A DNA stretch of 64,000 nucleotides from Emiliania huxleyi CCMP1516 (Eukaryota > Haptophyta > Isochrysidales > Noelaerhabdaceae): assembly GCF_000372725.1 (NCBI RefSeq), contig NW_005200690.1, positions 173,443-237,442 on the forward strand, written 5' to 3'. The notes beneath the pieces were generated by a model that was given only the letters and a program-made list of their open reading frames with translations, was not told the origin of the DNA and searched no databases. A program made the translations under genes and the position numbers. Below, piece by piece: positions 38,781-51,310 of this stretch (the first letter of the stretch is position 1; the number at the start of each line of letters is the position of its first letter).

Positions 38781-39086
38781 GCTCGATAATTTGGCCTTGT
38801 CAGTCGCAGCCATGTCGCAGCCCGCCTGGTTCCCCCGGGGCCCCGCGCCAACAAACGTGCGAGTAGAGAGAGGCCTAGCCCTAGGTGGGAGCTGGGAGAG
38901 ACTGTGGAGTGTGTGCGAGGAGAAGCTTGAAAGAAAGATGCGCTGTCGTGCCGTTCAAAACTCCTGCTTGTTTCGATACTACGACACAGCTAAGCACAGG
39001 AGCCTCCCGTCGCGCGGCGTGTATCACGGGCCGCCTGATCCACACAAACATGAGGCTCATGTGGACGAAGTGCAGAAGCCCCCGCG
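38781..39086. other. Short gap between convergent genes
   Basis: 3' flanks of the acyltransferase and PG-rich repeat genes. No gene supported. Confidence 0.5.
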
Positions 39087-39572
39087 TCACCAAAGTGTAC
39101 CGCCGTGCCTCTCTTTCCCGAGTGGGCCGTCGGCGAGAGCGGCGTGGTGGCGTCGTGGTGACGAGCCAAAGGATACGGGAACTGCAGATCCGCCGAGGGT
39201 AGCACCTCCTGAGCGAAGCGTGGTCATTGCCTGCTTGAACTCACCCGGGCCAGGACCCCCTTGACGAGCCTTTCCAAGCGGTCCGTCAGAAAGCATCGCG
39301 TGATGTGCCCGTACAGAGGTAGCCGATCCAAAAGCAGATCCGGCCTTGTTGCTGAAGGTGCATCCACCCGCGCGAAGGGCTGTTGGCGAGTAGGAGCCTG
39401 GCCCAGGTGAATGTGATAGCGTGGCTCGCGGCGAGCCTGGCGCAAGGGGTCCGGATGAGGCTCGAGCGCTGACGCGGGAGCTAAGCCATCGGTCTATCAG
39501 CTGTTCGATGCTCGAAGCGTCAACGCTTTCCGCCCCGGGGCTTGCGTCGCTCGAATCGACGCTTTGCGCCAT
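39087..39572 (-). CDS. Sperm-tail PG-rich repeat (STPGR/SHIPPO) protein
   Basis: 161 aa from the ATG at 39572. At least two PG-rich repeats are visible: SPGPGSYSP followed about 20 residues later by FSNKAGSAFG, and GPGPGEF followed by ATLGG and FGSSPR. Such repeats bind microtubules along axonemes and cytoskeletal fibres. The repeated core HHA.L.DGPLGK occurs twice. The short length suggests a minimal member or a missing exon. The N-terminal part is Ser/Asp-rich. Confidence 0.65.
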   Translation of the reverse strand: MAQSVDSSDASPGAESVDASSIEQLIDRWLSSRVSARASSGPLAPGSPRATLSHSPGPGSYSPTALRAGGCTFSNKAGSAFGSATSVRAHHAMLSDGPLGKARQGGPGPGEFKQAMTTLRSGGATLGGSAVPVSFGSSPRRHHAALADGPLGKERHGGTLW

Positions 39573-40076
39573 CGTGGCACATACACACACACATGCGATT
39601 TCGGGGGCCGAAGTTCGTTTCCCCACAAGGCGAAAAATAAAATGAACACGCGAGATCTTGGAATCGCAGCCTCTAATCTATCCTCTGTCATCAACGTCGC
39701 TACGAGAAAGGAAACTAGAACCCCCAAGAATCTTTCATTTCTCTTACCTAGCTTAAAAGACAGTACAGCGAGAGCCGAGACCCCCTCAGCCCTCTCCCGT
39801 AGTCTATCCCGCAGCACTCAACTCTCCAGAGCCCGCGGCCGGCACGAGACCAGGAGAAGAGCGACGCGGTCGTGACGTGACTTCGCTCATCGGGATAGTC
39901 GCTTTTCTCGGGCGTGGTGAGTGGTGTGGAACTGAGAGTAATGTGATTAGACGCATTAGTAATGACTCGTGTGTCTATAGTAATGAAGAGGTGAAGTATT
40001 TTAGCAGGAACCCTCGCACAGGAACTCCTCGCACATATAAACAACTCGCTCCCTCCGGTCCCCCCTTTTACCTTCC
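39573..40076. other. Gap between PG-rich repeat gene and actin
   Basis: Unusually AT-rich for the window. Includes the 5' flank of the PG-rich repeat gene and the 3' flank of actin 1. No gene supported. Confidence 0.5.
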
Positions 40077-42511
<2,435 letters not shown>

Positions 42512-45076
42512 ATGGCCGAAGCGCCAGGGCGGCCGGTGGCACTCGTGGCGCCTGACCTGCTAGGAGAGGCCAGCGAGGAGTCTCCACCCGTCGCTGACGG
42601 CGTGGTGGAGCTCGACTCGCCAGGAGACGACGCCGGCCCTGCAAAGAAGCGGAAGGGCAAGACGACTCGCTGGAACATACCGAAACATGCGCTGCAGACA
42701 CTGGAGCAAGTGTTTAAGGACGACAAGTTCCCGTCCGTCGAGACTCGCAAGAATCTCGCTGCAGAGCTGCGCGTGACGCCGAGACAGGTGCAGGTCTGGT
42801 TCCAGAACAAGCGGCAGAGGTCTGGCGCCAAGCCGGTGCCTGCGCGGTCAGAGGACAAGGCTGAGCCAAACTTTCTGAGCACGTCGGTGCGCGCGTCCGC
42901 CGGCGCAGCTAGCACGCGTCTCTGTCTCCACCCCTGTCACGCGCTGCGCACACCGCCGCCGCGTCAAGACGCGCAGCAGCAGCCGGATGCGCTGTCCTCT
43001 GCGACTCACCCTCTGCGGCGGGCCCGGTGCCTGTGCGAGTCTCTCACCCGTGCGTCCCCCCTCGCGCAGGAGGACATCAAGGCCGCGCTCATGAACTTCG
43101 GCTCCGGCGCGCAGGTTGGGCCCACTCGGCGGCAGCACGACGTGATGCTCGACGACTCAAAGGCGCCGAGCGCGTCTACGCTCGGCTCCGCGAGCGGCGG
43201 GCCGAGCACGAGCTCCGAGATGTGGGCTGCGGCGGCGGCGCACGCGGCGGCGGCGACAGCAGCGCAGTTGAGCACGGGCGGATCGGGCGCTTTTGGCATC
43301 GGCAACCAGTGGGGATGGGGCCTGAGCAACTTTCCGCCCCTGCCACTGCCGCCGGCGGGCTCTTGGGGGCTGCTCGGCAGCGGGAGCAGCGGCGGCGAGG
43401 GCGGAGGCGCGGCGAGCGCGGCTGACACGCGGGACGGCGGCGCGACTGGGGCCTTCATGGCATCGCTCCCCCCTTCTCTGGCGCAGTGGCTTGCCCTGTC
43501 GCAGGGAGCCGCCGCGGCGGGGAACGCAGGTGCAGTCTCCAGCGGCGCGCAGGGCACGGCGGGGGGTGGTGCGGCTGGCGGCGCAGCTGACGCCGGGGGC
43601 GCCAGTGGCAGCAGCGGGGCCGGCGCGCCCGCCTCGGACAGCAGCAGCAGGGAGGGCAAGCAGCCGGACGGCGACGGTGGCGGCGCGGTGGACACGAGCT
43701 TGCCTCCCGGCCTCTCCGCCGCCCTCTCGCAGCTGGGTGACGCGGCCAAGGGGATGGCCAAGCCGCCGCCGGCAACGCCGCCGGCCGCCATGGGCAACAA
43801 CAGCCAGGTGGTGCAGGCGCTGCGGAGCGACTTTTTGAGGCAGGCGGTCGCGGCCGAGGCCGCTAGGGGGGGCGGCAGCGGGCCGCAGCCGCTCGTCTCC
43901 GAGGCCGTCCTCGCCGCCGCCGCCGCCACCGCCGCTGCTAACGGCAGCTCTGGGACGCTGCAGCCCGGCGCTGGCGACGGCATCTCACTGCCGGCGCTGA
44001 CACAGCAGTGGCAGCAGATGGTGTCGATGCAAAGCGCAGCTTGGGTGTCGGCCGAGCCCACGGTGGCCGCGCACCCGATCGCGCCGCAGCAGTCGCAGAC
44101 GCAGAAGCGGCGCCGCGCCGGCTCCGGCTCTTCGCCAGAGGCGGCTCAGCCGGCAGCGAGGGCGGGCAGCGGCGACGCGGCGGACTTGTTGTCGCGTCCC
44201 TCGCGATCCTCTTCGCCGACCGCCGCGTCGGATCAGCCGTTCGTCGGCGTGAAGCTGTCCCGCTCCGGGGTGAGCGGCAGCCTCGACGAGCTCAAACTCG
44301 AGAAGCGCAGCTCAGAGGGAGACGACTCTGCGGCGGGCAGCGCGAGCCGGCCCGCCAGCCGCGCGACAGCCGCGCCAGCGTCGCCGCGCAGCGAGCAGCT
44401 GCAGCACGTGGCGCAGGTCACCAACCAGATCACCAACCAGATCCGACAGCAGCAGCTGCAGATGCAAATGCTGCATCTGCACCACCAGAAGCAGCAGCAG
44501 CTGCTGCAGGCGCACATCCAGCAGCAGCAGCGGCTGGCGCAGCAGGCCACGTCGACCGAGCAGCAGGCGCTGATGCAGCGGCTGGTCAGCGAGGCGCGCG
44601 CGAGCCAGCTCTCGCAGTCGGCGCAGCAGAGGGACGATGGCGCTGAGTCGTTTGGAGGCGGCTCCCTCAACGAGCTGGTAGCTGAGCCCGACTTGATGGA
44701 GGAGATCATCAACTCGCTCTTCACCGAGGAGGGAGGCGCGCACTCGAGCTCCTCCGGCCGCACGAGCCCGCTCACGTCCATCCTTACGGGCGGCGGGTCG
44801 CGTTCGTCCGCGTCGGCGAACGAGGAGGGTGGCGGCAGCGGGGCGGCGGCGCGCGCCTCGAGGCCGCCGGGCGAGGGCGAGGCTGCTAGCTCGCCGAGCG
44901 CCGCGGCCGCGCTCCCCGAGGTGGGCCCGACGGGACCGCCCGCCCCGCCGACGCGCAGCGCTCCGCTCTCCCCCGCCGCGGACCGCGAGCCCCGCCCCGG
45001 CGAGGGCTGCCGCACCTCCGACGTCGAGATGCCCGAGGCTGGCCACTCGCGCGGCTCCGCCCCGCCCCGCCCGTGA
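42512..45076 (+). CDS. Homeodomain transcription factor
   Basis: Up to 854 aa from the ATG at 42512. A typical 60-residue homeodomain at about 47-106 starts KKRKGKTTRWNIPKHALQ and ends VQVWFQNKRQRSGA, with the recognition helix WFQNKR and the invariant W, F, N and R present. It should bind DNA in the nucleus. The remainder is Ala/Gly/Ser-rich, then a Gln/His-rich coiled region (NQITNQIRQQQLQMQML) near 630-690, as in activation domains. A segment at 42887-43069 (183 nt, GT donor, CAG acceptor) keeps the frame if removed and encodes Cys/His/Pro-rich sequence unlike its flanks, so I suspect an intron. No second known domain seen. Confidence 0.85.
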   Translation: MAEAPGRPVALVAPDLLGEASEESPPVADGVVELDSPGDDAGPAKKRKGKTTRWNIPKHALQTLEQVFKDDKFPSVETRKNLAAELRVTPRQVQVWFQNKRQRSGAKPVPARSEDKAEPNFLSTSVRASAGAASTRLCLHPCHALRTPPPRQDAQQQPDALSSATHPLRRARCLCESLTRASPLAQEDIKAALMNFGSGAQVGPTRRQHDVMLDDSKAPSASTLGSASGGPSTSSEMWAAAAAHAAAATAAQLSTGGSGAFGIGNQWGWGLSNFPPLPLPPAGSWGLLGSGSSGGEGGGAASAADTRDGGATGAFMASLPPSLAQWLALSQGAAAAGNAGAVSSGAQGTAGGGAAGGAADAGGASGSSGAGAPASDSSSREGKQPDGDGGGAVDTSLPPGLSAALSQLGDAAKGMAKPPPATPPAAMGNNSQVVQALRSDFLRQAVAAEAARGGGSGPQPLVSEAVLAAAAATAAANGSSGTLQPGAGDGISLPALTQQWQQMVSMQSAAWVSAEPTVAAHPIAPQQSQTQKRRRAGSGSSPEAAQPAARAGSGDAADLLSRPSRSSSPTAASDQPFVGVKLSRSGVSGSLDELKLEKRSSEGDDSAAGSASRPASRATAAPASPRSEQLQHVAQVTNQITNQIRQQQLQMQMLHLHHQKQQQLLQAHIQQQQRLAQQATSTEQQALMQRLVSEARASQLSQSAQQRDDGAESFGGGSLNELVAEPDLMEEIINSLFTEEGGAHSSSSGRTSPLTSILTGGGSRSSASANEEGGGSGAAARASRPPGEGEAASSPSAAAALPEVGPTGPPAPPTRSAPLSPAADREPRPGEGCRTSDVEMPEAGHSRGSAPPRP

Positions 45077-46160
45077 CGCCTGCTGCAGTCTCGTCTTGGC
45101 CGCATATCCCGGCCTCCACCCCATGGCGCTGCTTTCCCACGCGGGCGCGTGCGTAGCGGCGAGTCCCGACGCGTACACCTCCGCCGAGCGAGACACTAGC
45201 ACCTCGCTGAGGCGGTGCCGTCCCTCCCGTCGCCAGGCCGGGACCGCGGGACGCACACCCACACCCCACCCCACACTCGCGTGCCCCTGTGCCGCTGCCC
45301 GTTTTTCTCCCCGTAGCCACCGATTCTCCCGGTTTTTTGTGGTTCCTGGTACGTGTCTGAGTCTGTGAGAGCTCGGTTTGAGGAGAGAGAGAGAGAGACG
45401 AGAGGGTTGCGTCCAGTAGTACTACTACCCGCCGTGCGCGAGGTGTAAGATAAGATGAAGAAAGGTTGGTTCTAGCGACTTCAGCAGCGCCCCCTTTCCT
45501 TTTCCTAACTTATCGCCTAGGGATCCCTTATATAGATGTTAAGTGTGGGTTAAGAGGGAGATTCGCGCGAGCTGCGGGACCGCCGGGACGGCGGGCGGGT
45601 GATTGCGACTCGCCGCCGCTTTTGGCGACTTTTGGCGACTTTTGGGACGCGCGATCGACCGGCCGAGAACGATATGGCGGGCGAGGCCGTCACGGCCATG
45701 ATCGTGGCTGGGATCCCTAGGCCCTAGCTAGACCGCGAGGGCAGGTCAGACCCGGGGACGGCGGAGGCGGACCAGACGGCATCGACCGCCGAGGGAACGT
45801 TGGGAAGAGGCACGAGGAGGGCGGCGACCTCAACCGACTATGGAGGACCCGTCGCCAGACGACGCAGGGCAGAAGACGGTGAGGCGGAGCAGACGCGCAG
45901 GGCGAGACGAGGGAGGGAGCAGGACGTTGCGGAGATCAGCAGGAGGATGTACGAAGAGATTAGGAGCAGCAGGGACCCGAGGGACCATGTGGAAGACGGC
46001 TAGTGCTAGTCCCCCATCGGGAGGACGACCCCGGCTAGTCGCCGACCACACCCACAAAGAACCCTGCACAAAGATCGCACGGGCGGGGACCTGTTCCTTT
46101 TTACCCATCTCCTAGTAGAGGTGTCCGTTTTATTTATTTATTTAGGCCCTAGCTAGTACT
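45077..46160. other. Gap possibly holding retroelement remains
   Basis: No clear gene. A plus frame at about 45800-46003 gives a highly charged sequence (EQDVAEISRRMYEEIRSS) that might be a gag-like remnant linked to the adjacent reverse-transcriptase fragment. A TTATTTATTTA run lies at about 46130-46144. Confidence 0.35.
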
Positions 46161-47039
46161 CTAGCTTTCGTCGCTGCGAGGGGCCAGTCCGGGTCCGGCC
46201 AGAGCGCAGAGAGGTCGGTGTGGCCGGTGCACTTGGGTCGTCGTAATTCTTTTTGCTCGTCGTCTTCTCCGCGGTGCACCTGCGTTACATGTAGTGCCAG
46301 TGTGCAAGTGCCAGTGCCGAGTGCGCAGTCCTGCGCCCAGTGTTGTGCGAGAGTGCTCAGAGTAGCGGAAAATTCTTTTCTTCCAGTGCGCGCCAGTCCT
46401 CCCGTGCCTAGTGTCGTGCGACGGAAACATCCCCACGCCCCGTACCTCCTCTAGCACGGCTTCATCCAGGGTCGTGCATTCCAGGACTGCGCGGAGTACC
46501 GCCTCGAGGGTCAGTGTGGTGTATGGACATTCGAGGGCGAGGTGGCGTGTCGTTTCGATTGCTCTCACGCCGCCCAGTAGGCCGCACAGGTCGCACAGCC
46601 CCCGTCGACGTGGCTTCTTACATCTTCGCGGTCCAACCGGTAGCGCATCAGTCAACACTGAGTACGCCGTGTCTGACGTCGGCCGTGATAGGGACCTGTC
46701 GTGGATAGAGCGGAAGATAGACCGCGCTATCTTTCGTTCATCAGAGGCTGCGTTCTCGCCATTCCCCTCTCCCCCCCCGTCGCCGTCGCCATCGTCACTG
46801 TCGCCCTCGCCGTCACTTGGCTCATCTCTGCCTCCGTCCCCACCTACGTCGCTGTCGTCGGAGGGGCCCACTGCGGCGGTAAAGGCGTCTAGGAGTGGGC
46901 CCGCGACTGCCTCCTGCGCTAGCCACTCATCCTCCTCCTCGGATGCGTCTCGCCATCGCACCCACCAACCTATACCTTGTACTCCGGCTCCCCTCGCTCG
47001 ATGTTTGTGCGCTGCGCCAAGATGCACTCGATTTCCCAC
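46161..47039 (-). pseudogene. C-terminal fragment of a non-LTR reverse transcriptase
   Basis: Open frame without an ATG. The diagnostic part is GLCDLCGLLGGVRAIETTRHLALECPY-like: two Cys, then a His and a Cys in the spacing of the zinc-binding tail found after the reverse transcriptase domain of many LINEs. The preceding sequence with IFRSIHDRSLS fits the thumb-to-tail region. Upstream is an Asp/Gly-rich low-complexity stretch, and the catalytic YxDD core is absent. I read it as a 5'-truncated, dead element end. Confidence 0.5.
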
Positions 47040-47342
47040 TCTCGGTTCGTGTCGTCTTGGATCGCGCGCCCTTCTCGTTCGGTATGAGCTAATAGATCAT
47101 AGAAGCGCGTCGGTCGTGGCCGTTGCATCGTCCGTCCGGCGGGCGGGATGGGTCAAGGGTACGCATCGATCGGTCGGTAGACCCGTGAGAGGTGTAGCGA
47201 TGCGAGGTGCTTGACGGCCAGTTTCACCAGCGGCACCGCGGCGCGCACTCGCGTGGAAGGCGCGTACTGCACTGCCCACCTGCATCGTCATAAAAAACTT
47301 CTGGCGCGGCTGCTTCCAGTGCTACCTCCCCCTAGAATTCCT

Positions 47343-48380
47343 ATGCTCGACGCTTTCGGCTCCTTCCTGTTTGGCCACGCATCGGCGCCACTTGGGTCGC
47401 CGCAGGCCGGGCCGTCATCGCCGCCTGAGCCGGTCCCGATGCACGACGACGGCGCGGCAGCGGTGCTTCCTCCCTGTGGGCTGCGGGCGTCGGTGGTCGG
47501 GTGCGGCAGGATGGGCTGCGTGATGGCGGGTGAGTTGGCACGGCGCGGCTGCGAAGTGACGCTCTACGATTCGACCGACTTCTCGAGGCGTCGTGCCATG
47601 CAGACGATGCGCGCCTTCCTCTACGAGCACGTCGAGCGTGGCTACCTCTCGACAGCGGACGTGGAGGAGGTCGTATCGCGGTGTACGCTGGTCGAGAATC
47701 TGATTGATGCGGTGGGCACGCAAATGATCATCGAGGCGGTACCGGAAGATCTCGACATCAAGCGGCGGCTGCTGAAGCAGATTGCGGAGACATACAAGCA
47801 GCTGTCGCCGCCACCTTTGCCTCCGCCGCTCCTTTGCTCAAACACAATCTCGCTTCGCATATCGGACCTGGCGGAGGGCCTGCCGCCCCCGCTCCGGGCG
47901 CGCGTCATCGGCGTGCGCTTCCTCCACCCGGTCTGGTTCGTCGACGAGGTCGAGGTCTCTCCCGCGAGCGGCTCGGGCGCGGCGGGCGAGGTGACGGCGC
48001 TTCTATGCCGCATGTCTCTGACAGCGCACCACTACGATGGCCACCGGCCCCGCCGGCTGAATGACGAGCAGGCTCAAGCCTATGCGCGCAGGCAGCAAGG
48101 GCGCGCGCGCTCGGGGGCAGCCACCCCACGCGCCCCTATTGCCGCCGCTGCTGCTGCGGAGAACGGCAGCGGACAAGGCGAGCAGTGCTCGATCTGTCTC
48201 GATGCACCCCGCGACACGCTGACTGTGCCGTGTGGCCACGTGGCCTCCTGTGAGGCTTGCCTGAAGCGGCTACTCGAACTGCAGGGGCCGCACCGCGCCC
48301 TCTGCGTTGTGTGCCGCAAGCCGATCGAACGATTGGTTCGCGCGCCTCCAGCAGCTTCAACTCGGGAACAGCACGAGTGA
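47343..48380 (+). CDS. 3-hydroxyacyl-CoA dehydrogenase N-domain fused to a C-terminal RING finger
   Basis: 345 aa from the ATG at 47343. Residues about 48-230 form an NAD-binding Rossmann domain of the 3HCDH type: VVGCGRMG at 51-58, the acidic strand end VTLYDSTD, IIEAVPEDLDIKRRLLKQI and a SNTISLRISDLAEGL block, then RVIGVRFLHPVW. The C-terminal catalytic 3HCDH domain is missing. From Cys282, CSICLDAPRDTLTVPCGHVA with a later CVVCRKP is a C3HC4 RING, suggesting E3 ubiquitin ligase activity. The fold order implies an NAD-sensing or scaffold RING protein rather than a beta-oxidation enzyme (inference). One continuous frame, so the fusion does not depend on splicing. Confidence 0.8.
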   Translation: MLDAFGSFLFGHASAPLGSPQAGPSSPPEPVPMHDDGAAAVLPPCGLRASVVGCGRMGCVMAGELARRGCEVTLYDSTDFSRRRAMQTMRAFLYEHVERGYLSTADVEEVVSRCTLVENLIDAVGTQMIIEAVPEDLDIKRRLLKQIAETYKQLSPPPLPPPLLCSNTISLRISDLAEGLPPPLRARVIGVRFLHPVWFVDEVEVSPASGSGAAGEVTALLCRMSLTAHHYDGHRPRRLNDEQAQAYARRQQGRARSGAATPRAPIAAAAAAENGSGQGEQCSICLDAPRDTLTVPCGHVASCEACLKRLLELQGPHRALCVVCRKPIERLVRAPPAASTREQHE

Positions 48381-48762
48381 GAGACTGTGAGAGTGCAGAG
48401 TGTGTGAGACATAGAAAATGCGGTGTGCGAGTTTGTCAAAATGTTGCTTGTTGGCTGGACTTTGACCGCAGAGTCGCGCGAGCGCGCAGGCCTGATGCGA
48501 TAGTACAAGTCCCGAGTCCGCGGACGAAGCTGTGGAAACCCCGAGACTCGAGAGAGACACAAACCGGCATCGCGCATGATACACAGACCGGCACGCGGCA
48601 GGCGGCGCGGGAGAGAGGAGACAAGACGCACGCAAGGACGCAGCAGCGTTCAGGACCACTTCACTTGTGGCGCCAGCATCCGGCGAGCCGCGAGGAAGGA
48701 GGCGGGGGGTTGAGCCATCTCGGGGTGTGCGGCGGGGTCAGCACCGCCTGTGGCGTCCGGCT
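48381..48762. other. Short gap between convergent genes
   Basis: 3' flanks of the dehydrogenase-RING and sulfotransferase genes. Nothing else recognised. Confidence 0.5.
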
Positions 48763-50217
48763 TCACCAGTTCCCCTCTAACCAAGCCTGCACCGAGCTAT
48801 GGTCCCTCTGCATAGTTTCCGGGAACGTCGGAATCTGGATGTCGGTGTGCTCGACAATTAGATTCACGAGGAGCTCCAGATCCTCTTGCAGTAGCATGCG
48901 CATCTTCTTCATGCCATCCAGCGGATTTTCATCGGAGGTGATGCTCGATGTGCGACCCAGAGCGCGGCTGCCTCCCGATCTGCTACCCAGCAGCTCCGAT
49001 CCGCTGCGTACCCGGGACGCGTGCCCAATGTCCTCAGATTCGAGCCGCCTGCCAGAGTTGAGCGAGATCTCGCCAACAGCCCTGCGAAAGCGAGCGGCGA
49101 ATGCGTCCGCCTCCACCGACGACACGTTGACGATGCGTGCCATCGTCCGCATGAACTCGCTAGACCTCTCATCGCCTCGGACCATATCGAGCATCGGCGC
49201 AATCACAAATTGCTGCGGGCGGAAGTAGAGCAGGAACCGCTGCAGCGCGGCCCCGTACATTGACCCGTAGATGGGCAACACGCCGCTGTTTCTCACGCTC
49301 TTCCACTCGCTCAGCTCGCGCTTGGAGAGGGTCGCCGGATCGTGGTTGAGCCCGAACTCATAGATGCTCACCGCGCGTGTGACGAACTTCTCGAAGGTGT
49401 CCCAGCTCGCCTTTTCGGACTGGTGCTTCAGGTAGTAGCCAAAGGGCTTGTCTTGGACGTGCCGGTACTCCGAGCCCAGACGGCTCATTGGCTCGCGCAA
49501 GCTGATGCCAAACGAGAGCGCATACCTCATGCCTCCGTATGCTGTTGCAATCCTCTGGGCGGCGTCGGGCAGTCCGAGATAGGTGCTAAAGTCTGCCGCA
49601 AGGAAGGGCTTAGGACGCGCGGCCTCACACGGCGGAAATCCATCGGGAAGGGCGCGTTTGACCGCCTCGACGTGTCCCAGCTGCATCCAATCGTCGTTGT
49701 CAAAGAAGCCGTCGTCATGAAATATGCGTCTCTCCTTGACATCGGTGCCTGTTCGCCACATCTTCCCAGCTTGCGTGCAGCTCTCATCTGAGTCCAACGC
49801 CGCATCGCGCTTAAAAGAGCCACCAGCTTGGATGCACTGGATGGGCTCACGGACATCTAGGCGCACGCCTTCCTTTAGGCACTCTAAGCACTTGCTCGCT
49901 GACTGCAAGTGGCCTCCACCGACCTCGTAGGCTGCCCCAATGGTGGTGGTCGCAGCCTTCTGTGCGCCCAAAAAGTACAGCTGCGGAACGATGTTTCCTT
50001 CAAAGCACAGCTCGGTGCCGCCAATGGCGGCTGCATAAATCTCAGGTTGGTTGCCCGCCGCAGCCAGACTAGGAGTCGGCGCCTCGCCAAAGTGGAATTC
50101 GCTGCTATTGATCGGGGATTCAAAGTCCACCAGCAACCGATGCTGGGACGCTGTCGCCGCGCATACGAGACTCGCGTGCGGGCCCCACAGACCTAGAGCG
50201 ACCAGGCTGCCCCTCAT
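48763..50217 (-). CDS. Golgi-type carbohydrate sulfotransferase
   Basis: 484 aa from the ATG at 50217 (an earlier in-frame TTG is not used). The N-terminus is a hydrophobic signal or anchor (MRGSLVALGLWGPHASLVCA). The PAPS-binding 5' loop PQLYFLGAQKAATTT is at residues 78-92 and the 3'-phosphate site ISLREPMSRLGSEY at about 238-251, the order and spacing seen in heparan-sulfate-type sulfotransferases. Five Cys between the motifs suggest lumenal disulfides. The acceptor polysaccharide is unknown; marine algae make sulfated polysaccharides. The C-terminal tail is Ser/Gly-rich, then helical. Confidence 0.8.
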   Translation of the reverse strand: MRGSLVALGLWGPHASLVCAATASQHRLLVDFESPINSSEFHFGEAPTPSLAAAGNQPEIYAAAIGGTELCFEGNIVPQLYFLGAQKAATTTIGAAYEVGGGHLQSASKCLECLKEGVRLDVREPIQCIQAGGSFKRDAALDSDESCTQAGKMWRTGTDVKERRIFHDDGFFDNDDWMQLGHVEAVKRALPDGFPPCEAARPKPFLAADFSTYLGLPDAAQRIATAYGGMRYALSFGISLREPMSRLGSEYRHVQDKPFGYYLKHQSEKASWDTFEKFVTRAVSIYEFGLNHDPATLSKRELSEWKSVRNSGVLPIYGSMYGAALQRFLLYFRPQQFVIAPMLDMVRGDERSSEFMRTMARIVNVSSVEADAFAARFRRAVGEISLNSGRRLESEDIGHASRVRSGSELLGSRSGGSRALGRTSSITSDENPLDGMKKMRMLLQEDLELLVNLIVEHTDIQIPTFPETMQRDHSSVQAWLEGNW

Positions 50218-50385
50218 AGCATCTGCCTGCGAGCGCGACACCAAAATTTCTACCCGTACGAGTTTTCACCGCGTTCTTTTACGTTACTAAGAAATGCTCG
50301 TATGGTAGTAACATTTACGTTGGCCCGCATTGCCACTTTCCCCAAATAGAAAATTAGATGGCTCGCATTCACGCCACCCACCCTT

Positions 50386-51147
50386 CTAAGGAGAGGAGTG
50401 TGGTGCTAGCCGTCGCCCACCCTAACCCTTGGTCGTCTGTCTGCCTCTTTCTATCTCCCTTCGCACAGTCCCTCGCCGATTCTCGCTGCAACCTTCATGC
50501 CACCTCGCGGTCTTCCCACTCTCGTCGTTCTTCCTCCTGTCGCTTCCTCCTCTGTCGCGTCGCCCTCCTCTGCCTCGTCCTGCGACGCCGCCGCCGCCTG
50601 CCGCTCCCACTTGCTCTCGCGGCTTCTTTCGCCTTTCGTCGCAGCTCTGCCCTCCTCGCGGCATATTTTGGCCCCTCGACTTTATCGAGCACTCCTCGCG
50701 CAAGGACGACTCTTCTGACGCCCACTGCGATCATTTGCCGCCAGGTCATATCGTTGCTCAGGTCCACTCTCTCTTCGAACACTTGTACCTCCACGGATGA
50801 TGCTGGCGCTGGGGTCCCCTTCGGGTGCATCGTGACAGCTGACGACGAGATTACCACTGGTGTGTCGTCCTCCTCGGAGTCGTCTTCCCCGGCGTCCTCC
50901 CGTTCGGCTCTACGTTCAGCACGTTCAGCGTGGCTCACCCTCCATCCATGCCGTGAACAGGCGCTTTATATCCACCTTATATTCTTCGCTCGTTCCTCTG
51001 CCCTTGCCTTGGTCTTGTCGTTGTTTCGCACCCATGTCTGTATGGCAATCGAGGCTGCCTTCCCCACTACCTGTAGTTCTCTCGTCACCTCTCCTGCGAG
51101 CTGCCCTCTCTCTCTTTCTTTCGGGTATGGAGTCCGTGAGTGCGGGC
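50386..51147 (-). mobile_element. Older, frameshifted retroposon copy
   Basis: Minus-oriented relative of 33239-34046. It starts at the same 5' position (CCCGCACTCACGGACTCC) but its protein is spread over three frames: the PERK region at about 51100-51135, SIAIQTWVRNNDK near 51040, MTWRQMIAVGVRRVVL near 50740, and the tail near 50500. The (TTTC)n tail is missing because the copy stops at CTCCTTAG. No target duplication is evident, consistent with greater age. Confidence 0.75.
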
Positions 51148-51310
51148 AGCGTGCAGGCAATCACGGGCGCTATTTTGTCGTACTCCTCTTCGGCGAGCGC
51201 TAAGCTCGAGCACTCAACCCATTCTCACAGAGACGCCTCATTTTCGGCCGCAGAATTCTTATGGACACGCTGTACCTGCTGTAGGTAGTTTGCGCGGGCC
51301 CGGCACTCAA

